Shown here one piece after another: positions 59,411-64,000 of a stretch of 64,000 bases of DNA. This DNA comes from Verticillium longisporum. Taxonomy: Eukaryota; Ascomycota; Sordariomycetes; Glomerellales; Plectosphaerellaceae. The stretch is taken from NCBI GenBank assembly GCA_019188255.1, contig JAETXT010000002.1, positions 5,146,001 through 5,210,000 of the forward strand, written 5' to 3'. The stretch's first letter is position 1. The number at the start of each line of letters is the position of its first letter. Under the pieces are notes generated by a model that was not told the origin of the DNA, searched no databases, and saw only the letters and a program-made list of their open reading frames with translations. Both the position numbers and the translations under genes were made by a program.

Positions 59411-60428
59411 GATGGCGATGTTTGAGTGAAGAGAAGGATTCGGAGGAAATCTTGGGCAGGGCGAAGAACTCAGATTGCCACGATACCTGGGTGTGGTGTT
59501 GAGGGGTTTGCGAAGCTCATTCTACCTAACTACCTAGGTACCTTATAATTAGGTACCTAGGTACCTAGGTAAGCTGGTCATCGCGTCGCTGCCGCTCCGA
59601 TACGCTTCGATAAGGGTGTCAGAATCTACGATAAACATGTTTTGGCGGGGTCATGACGCCACGACTTTAGTGGGGGCGAAGGGGGGCTCTTTCCCATTCT
59701 CTGTCACTGTGGTGGGTTGGTTTATGAATGGTCTTGGCATCTCCTTCTCACGAATTGGGCCTACCAAGTAACCTTCTCTCATCATCTCACATAAGTGCTG
59801 ACGCCGAAGAGCAGAAAGGACCCAGAACATCGAAAACCAAATGGCATCTGTCCACGACAGCATGGATCATATCGCCTTCGCGTGGGCAGGTACGAAATAC
59901 AGAGCCTGGTCAATCATCTGACCCCTTCGACCTCGCTCTCGCTCGGCACACCCTAGCCCCTATCCCGAAGTCGATCCACCACGCCTTTGGCGCCTTGCAG
60001 CACGTAGCCCCTCCATCGTCTTGCCTCAAGGGGCGCAATGGCCCAGGAGGGCGGGCAATCAGATGACTGGCAGAACTAGCAAAACCCTGAGACGCCATGT
60101 GGATCGACATCACGACATCGGTTCGCGCCATCGCTGCATGATGCCCCGAGCTGCCGACCATGATCATCTGCGACCACATTGTGGCGTCCCAACCTCGGCG
60201 CGTCAACGTCCCATCAACCGCGGGGTCTCTGTTCTGCTTGTTCTAAAGACGCGGCTGTCCCTCCACATTCTACTGTCTTGTTGCATCCTCTCAACAATCT
60301 TACGATACCCTTTCTCACCTTGCGCCGCCGAACCAGACGAACAACGGGACCCCCTAAGCCGGATACAATCCTTTGCGCTACACTCCTGATTAACACGACC
60401 ACGACGATCCGACCAGAACTTCACCACC
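59411..60428. other. Divergent promoter region, GT8 and DHDPS-family genes
   Basis: This 1-kb region contains the TACCTAGGTA hairpin at 59531-59563 and CT-rich DNA before the aldolase ATG. I see no gene and no TCGN5CGR motif. Confidence 0.4.
59531..59563. repeat. Perfect 13-bp inverted repeat (TACCTAGGTACCT) with 7-nt loop
   Basis: The left arm is 59531-59543, the loop TATAATT, and the right arm 59551-59563. Each arm contains the recurring palindrome TACCTAGGTA, and the tract continues with another CCTAGGTA to about 59571. It lies in the shared upstream region of the GT8 gene. Confidence 0.85.
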
Positions 60429-61424
60429 ATGCCCTCCGCAGCGCCGCCCCCGGGCATCTACGTCCCCGTCCCCACCTTCTTCGCCCGCAAGTCCGCCGCT
60501 TCATATGACCCCATCACACCTCCCCTCGACCTCGAGACGCAGGCTGCCCACTCTGTATACCTCGCCCAGGCCGGTATCAAGGGCCTTGTCATTCTCGGCT
60601 CGACCGGCGAGGCCGTCCACCTGCGCCTCGCTGAACGCGGACAGGTTCTTTCCGCCGCCCGCGCCGCCCTCGACAAGGCTGGCTTCTCCGACTACCCCAT
60701 CATCGCTGGCACCGCCACCCAGGGCGTCGACGAGACGGTCGAGCACCTGACGGCCGCCCGCGACGCCGGCGCCCAGTGGGGCCTCTGTCTCGTCCCCGGC
60801 TACTTCGCCGGCGCCAGCACCCAGTCCGGCATCATCGCCTGGTTCCGCGCCGTCGCTGACCGCAGCCCTCTTCCCGTCCTGATCTACCACTACCCCGGCG
60901 TTTCCAACAACGTCAAGGTCGTCCCCTCCACCTACGAGATCCTCGCCGCCCACCCCAACATTGTCGGCTGCAAGCTCTCCCACGGCGACGCCTCCCACCA
61001 CGCCCTCATCGCCGCTAACCCCTCCATCGATCACACCGCCTTCGCCACCTTTACCGGCCTTGGCCAGCACCTCCTCCCCGTCGTATCCATCGGTGCCGCC
61101 GGTGCCATTGACGGCTCAGCCGGCTTCTTCCCCCGTTCCGTCGTTCGCCTCTATGAGCTTGCCGTCAAGGTTCGCCCCACGGACGAGGAGGCCGCCGAGC
61201 GACGCCTTTTGCAGTTCCGCGTCAGCGGCGTCGAGGAAATTGTCGTCAAATTCGGCACCGTTGGCATCAAGGAGGCCATCAGCCGCCTGCGCGGCTTTGG
61301 CGACATTGACGGCACCCGTCTGCCCCTGCATGGAGGCATCCCTGGCGGCGACGCCGAGTGGGCCCAGTGGAAGAGTGTTCTCGAGCCCCTCGAGGCCATC
61401 GAGAAGAGCCTAGGCGGCCAGTGA
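60429..61424 (+). CDS. Dihydrodipicolinate synthase (DapA)-family aldolase/lyase
   Basis: Intronless, 331 aa, class I aldolase of the DHDPS/N-acetylneuraminate lyase superfamily. Motifs: ILGSTGEAVHL (55-65) for carboxylate binding, LIYHYPG with the catalytic Tyr (Tyr155 by alignment), and the Schiff-base Lys182 in GCKLSHGD. A Gly-rich segment GAAGAIDGSAGFFP follows, as expected for the barrel. Because fungi make lysine by the alpha-aminoadipate route, a true DHDPS role is unlikely; fungal members include 4-hydroxy-2-oxoglutarate and 2-keto-3-deoxy-sugar-acid aldolases. The substrate is not determinable here. Codon use is strongly C-ending, suggesting good expression. Confidence 0.9.
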   Translation: MPSAAPPPGIYVPVPTFFARKSAASYDPITPPLDLETQAAHSVYLAQAGIKGLVILGSTGEAVHLRLAERGQVLSAARAALDKAGFSDYPIIAGTATQGVDETVEHLTAARDAGAQWGLCLVPGYFAGASTQSGIIAWFRAVADRSPLPVLIYHYPGVSNNVKVVPSTYEILAAHPNIVGCKLSHGDASHHALIAANPSIDHTAFATFTGLGQHLLPVVSIGAAGAIDGSAGFFPRSVVRLYELAVKVRPTDEEAAERRLLQFRVSGVEEIVVKFGTVGIKEAISRLRGFGDIDGTRLPLHGGIPGGDAEWAQWKSVLEPLEAIEKSLGGQ

Positions 61425-62126
61425 GGAAACAGGACAATGGGCATGGGCATGGGCATAGGGGGGGCGATTTCTAGACGGGCATATCGTAGACATGATTTCC
61501 GCATGAAGTAACGGACGGTGCCGTCCTACTCGTGCGGCGTTCACTGACGGACACGATAAAATGTCAATCACATGGTTCTTTTTTTTTACTCTTCAACTAT
61601 GAGGTGGTGGTTATGAACTTTGTCGTGACATGACCTGCGTCTGCATTTCCTCTCTTTCTTCCCTGAGCCTCGCGGAAACATGCACAACCAATCTTGCTTT
61701 CCAAAACAGAGAAGCCACACAAAAGACAGCAGGTGAAAGAAAGAACGCCCCAGGCCTCGCTAAAAGAAAAACGATCACATCGAGTTGGAAACAAAATCCT
61801 GACAATGGCTTCAAGCTCCTTCAGCTCGGTTCGCAATGAGTGGTCGCAACCTCACCCCTGGATGAATGTTTCCCACATGGCCAAGCACAGGTCTAGGGGT
61901 ATCATGTAGTTCGGCTCAGTATGCGTGGTCAACTCCTCGGGTGAGAAAACAGAATGCAAAGATACAAAGGAAAACGAAGAGGAGCCGCCTTCGCCAGTTC
62001 GTCCGTCTATGATGCCAGTGTTTCGTGTCGTCGTCGCGGGGTCAAACTGGATGCCCCTTTTTGCTTGGCAGTCTTGGTATCGATTGAGAGATGAGTAGAC
62101 ATCGCGACTGAGACTGATGTTGAAAC
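61425..62126. other. Intergenic between convergent DHDPS-family and ATG2 genes
   Basis: This 700-bp region contains both 3' ends, with GGGCAT repeats at 61438-61456. No further gene is supported. Confidence 0.4.
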
Positions 62127-64000
62127 TTAATGCCTCTTGTATTTCTGTGACAGTATTTAGCATAGGGTACAATGACCGGGCAATTCGCGTGGTGGCTTAC
62201 CTCTTCAGCGCGTCGTCGGTTCTGCGGATCAAGCGAGTTCGTTGCCCCTATCAGTGTCTTGCCGATCGCCTTGCTCGCGCCGATGGCCGGCCTGAACACA
62301 ATTGTGGGCGCTCGTTTGTACAGCACGCGAGCCAGTCCCTGTGCACTCTGGCTGTCCATGACCTCACCCGGCACCGCAATGATAGCATCGCGGGTCGAGT
62401 GCAGATCGCGCATCAAGCTCTGATAACCGCCGCGCAATCCTTGGATCACACCGGTAGGCTGGTCTGCGTACAGACTGATCTGCTTCTGATGATCGTCCGC
62501 ATCAGCTGGGTCATCGCCATCCCAGTTTGTTGCCTCGGCAGTCGGCGGCCTGGTGGTAAGCAGCCCCTCGGCGCCTTGAAGAGCGGTCTGTGTTCCGATC
62601 GCCAGCTTCGCGCCGAGCTTGACCATCTCCGTCCCGGTGGTGCGTGCAAAAGCTGTCGCGCCCATTTGGAGGCTACGGAAGATTCGGCCGTCCTTCTGGT
62701 ATTCCTTGATAGGAATCTCAACCAAGTTTTTGAAGCCGCTGCCGATATTGACTAGACTGCGCACAGGTGCCAAACCAGCGAGGACGCCAGGCAGTTGATT
62801 TCTCTTGACATCAGGCATCCAGATATCGTTAAGAGTCTTGCCCATTCGATCAAATCCTTGCACACCATAGATGATGGCATGGCGTAGAGTCATGTGCGCC
62901 TGGTCCAGAATGACAAAGTTCATGAACTCTGTAGTCCGGCCCGACTTGAGTCCACCGTAATCGACTCGTTTTGGCTTGAAATCCAGTTGGACAGGGATGT
63001 CCATAATCTCAACCCTCTGTAGGAAGGGGACGTCGCTGGGGAGCTGTGCACAGGAATCTTGTCGTCTTTGAATTCGAAGAATCGCGTAATGAAGTCAAGG
63101 GCATCCTGATCAACGTGGAGGCGGAGTGGCAGAAGGGTGACGCGGAGGACCATCTCGGACGCAGCTAGGTCTCGATGCGGCTTGACATTCAAGAGCTCGA
63201 GGCGAACCATGCTCGTATTCATTTCCCTCTCGCCCGCATCTTGGTCATACGTCGCAAACTTCTTCCAAGTCGATGTGGGAACCATGTCATAGACTTCCAG
63301 AGTCTGCACTCGGACGTCAATCGAACTTTGCGTCTCTCCAGAATCGGGAGGAAACACGATGAGGTCAAGGTTCACGCCCTGAAGTTCGAACGAGATTTTG
63401 TGGTGCTTGCTGCGGCCCAGTCGTAATCTCTTCTTGGACCTTGGTGCCCCTCCAGCTCGAGTTCCTGTAGCAGTAAATGCAGTGGTTGCCACAGACTCTG
63501 TCTCGGTAAAAGTGGCATTGTCATTCAGGTCTGCGTTCACCATCTGCGCCAGATCTCGAGGATCATACTGGGCTGGGATACCAATGTAGATGGAGTTGAA
63601 GAGATAATCTCCAATGACAGCTGTGTCGTCGTCTTCTTCATCTTCATAGGTCGTAGGGCCTGCCTTGCGCCGCTCTAGTGCCTTCGTCTGGACTTCTTCC
63701 ACTGTCCTTGTTATCTCATCTCGCGTTCGAGCCCAATCGTAGCCATCGAAAAGGTGCCAAATAACATGGACGTCGCAAACTGTGACTCGAAGGGGGCTTC
63801 GCCTCACGAGATCAGCTGGTGCCTGGTCGTAGCTGTTCTGTTTCGAGTTCCAGATTCGGGCTTTGCTGTCGAGATCTTGTCGGTGAGTAAAGTAGTTCTC
63901 GTCAATATCCAGATCACCACTTCCGTCAGAGACATCCGACGAACTGATGTTGAAGTTCGAATCAGATGTACGGCTCGCGTGGGCGGCAGAATTGATCGAG
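62127..64000 (-). CDS. atg2: Autophagy-related protein 2, C-terminal part (gene continues past the right edge)
   Basis: 3' part of ATG2, the lipid-transfer protein that bridges ER and growing autophagosome membrane. About 615 C-terminal residues are visible. Motifs: [27 protein letters not shown], then [46 protein letters not shown] and [22 protein letters not shown], all characteristic of the ATG2 C-terminal region. The last intron (62145-62200) joins NRRRAEE to KYKRH and a TAA at 62127, which resembles the usual ATG2 end. The frame shifts once at a run of four G on the plus strand (63038-63041). A fifth base would join SSP to SDVPFLQ without loss, so a homopolymer miscount is the simplest reading. 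The 5' end lies outside the window. Confidence 0.92.

Overview
The window looks like a chromosomal segment of a filamentous ascomycete (Pezizomycotina, most likely Sordariomycetes). Genes carry short introns of 50-86 bp with GTAAGT-like donors. Intergenic DNA is GC-balanced. One 8.7-kb block is bleached to AT in the way repeat-induced point mutation (RIP) does. The genes are typical of that group: ATG2, a DUF92/TMEM19 protein, a DUF1996 secreted protein, UPF0390, a non-reducing polyketide synthase (NR-PKS) and Zn2Cys6 regulators. I cannot name the species.

Layout. At 0.8-6.1 kb lie a tetrahydroxynaphthalene-reductase-type SDR (-) and a stand-alone carrier/reductase didomain left over from a PKS-NRPS or NRPS-like enzyme (+). 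At 6.5-12.4 kb is a patch of ordinary genes: UPF0390, a PLP decarboxylase with a GC-AG intron, a DUF92 membrane protein and a hypothetical protein. At 16.5-18.4 kb is an Abr1/Fet3-type multicopper oxidase, and at 23.7-30.5 kb an NR-PKS (SAT-KS-AT-PT-ACP-ACP-TE). At 31.3-32.3 kb is a DUF1996 secreted protein. From 34.2 to 42.9 kb lies a three-level transposon nest: a TIR element interrupted by a full-length RIP-mutated Ty1/Copia element, which is itself interrupted by an almost unmutated solo LTR of the same family. At 46.3-47.6 kb is an AflR-type Zn2Cys6 regulator. At 53.8-56.9 kb is a CMR1/PIG1-type regulator (two C2H2 fingers plus Zn2Cys6) broken by an in-frame TAG. At 58.4-64 kb the sequence returns to housekeeping genes: GT8, a DHDPS-family aldolase and the 3' end of ATG2.

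How the genes may work together. PKS, naphthol reductase, multicopper oxidase, an AflR-like activator and a CMR1-like activator make a plausible, spread-out DHN-melanin or naphthalene-type pigment locus. I see no scytalone dehydratase, second reductase or Ayg1-type hydrolase. The promoters of the PKS, the reductase and the CMR1-like gene each contain the palindromic AflR-type 11-mer TCGN5CGA; I did not find it in the other promoters I read by eye. The PKS needs two frame corrections, both in homopolymer runs, and ATG2 needs one of the same kind, so assembly indels are likely. The CMR1-like stop is a different type of lesion and may be real.

Intron boundaries below were derived by hand from splice signals and reading-frame continuity. 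Family assignments rest on recognised motifs, not on a database search.
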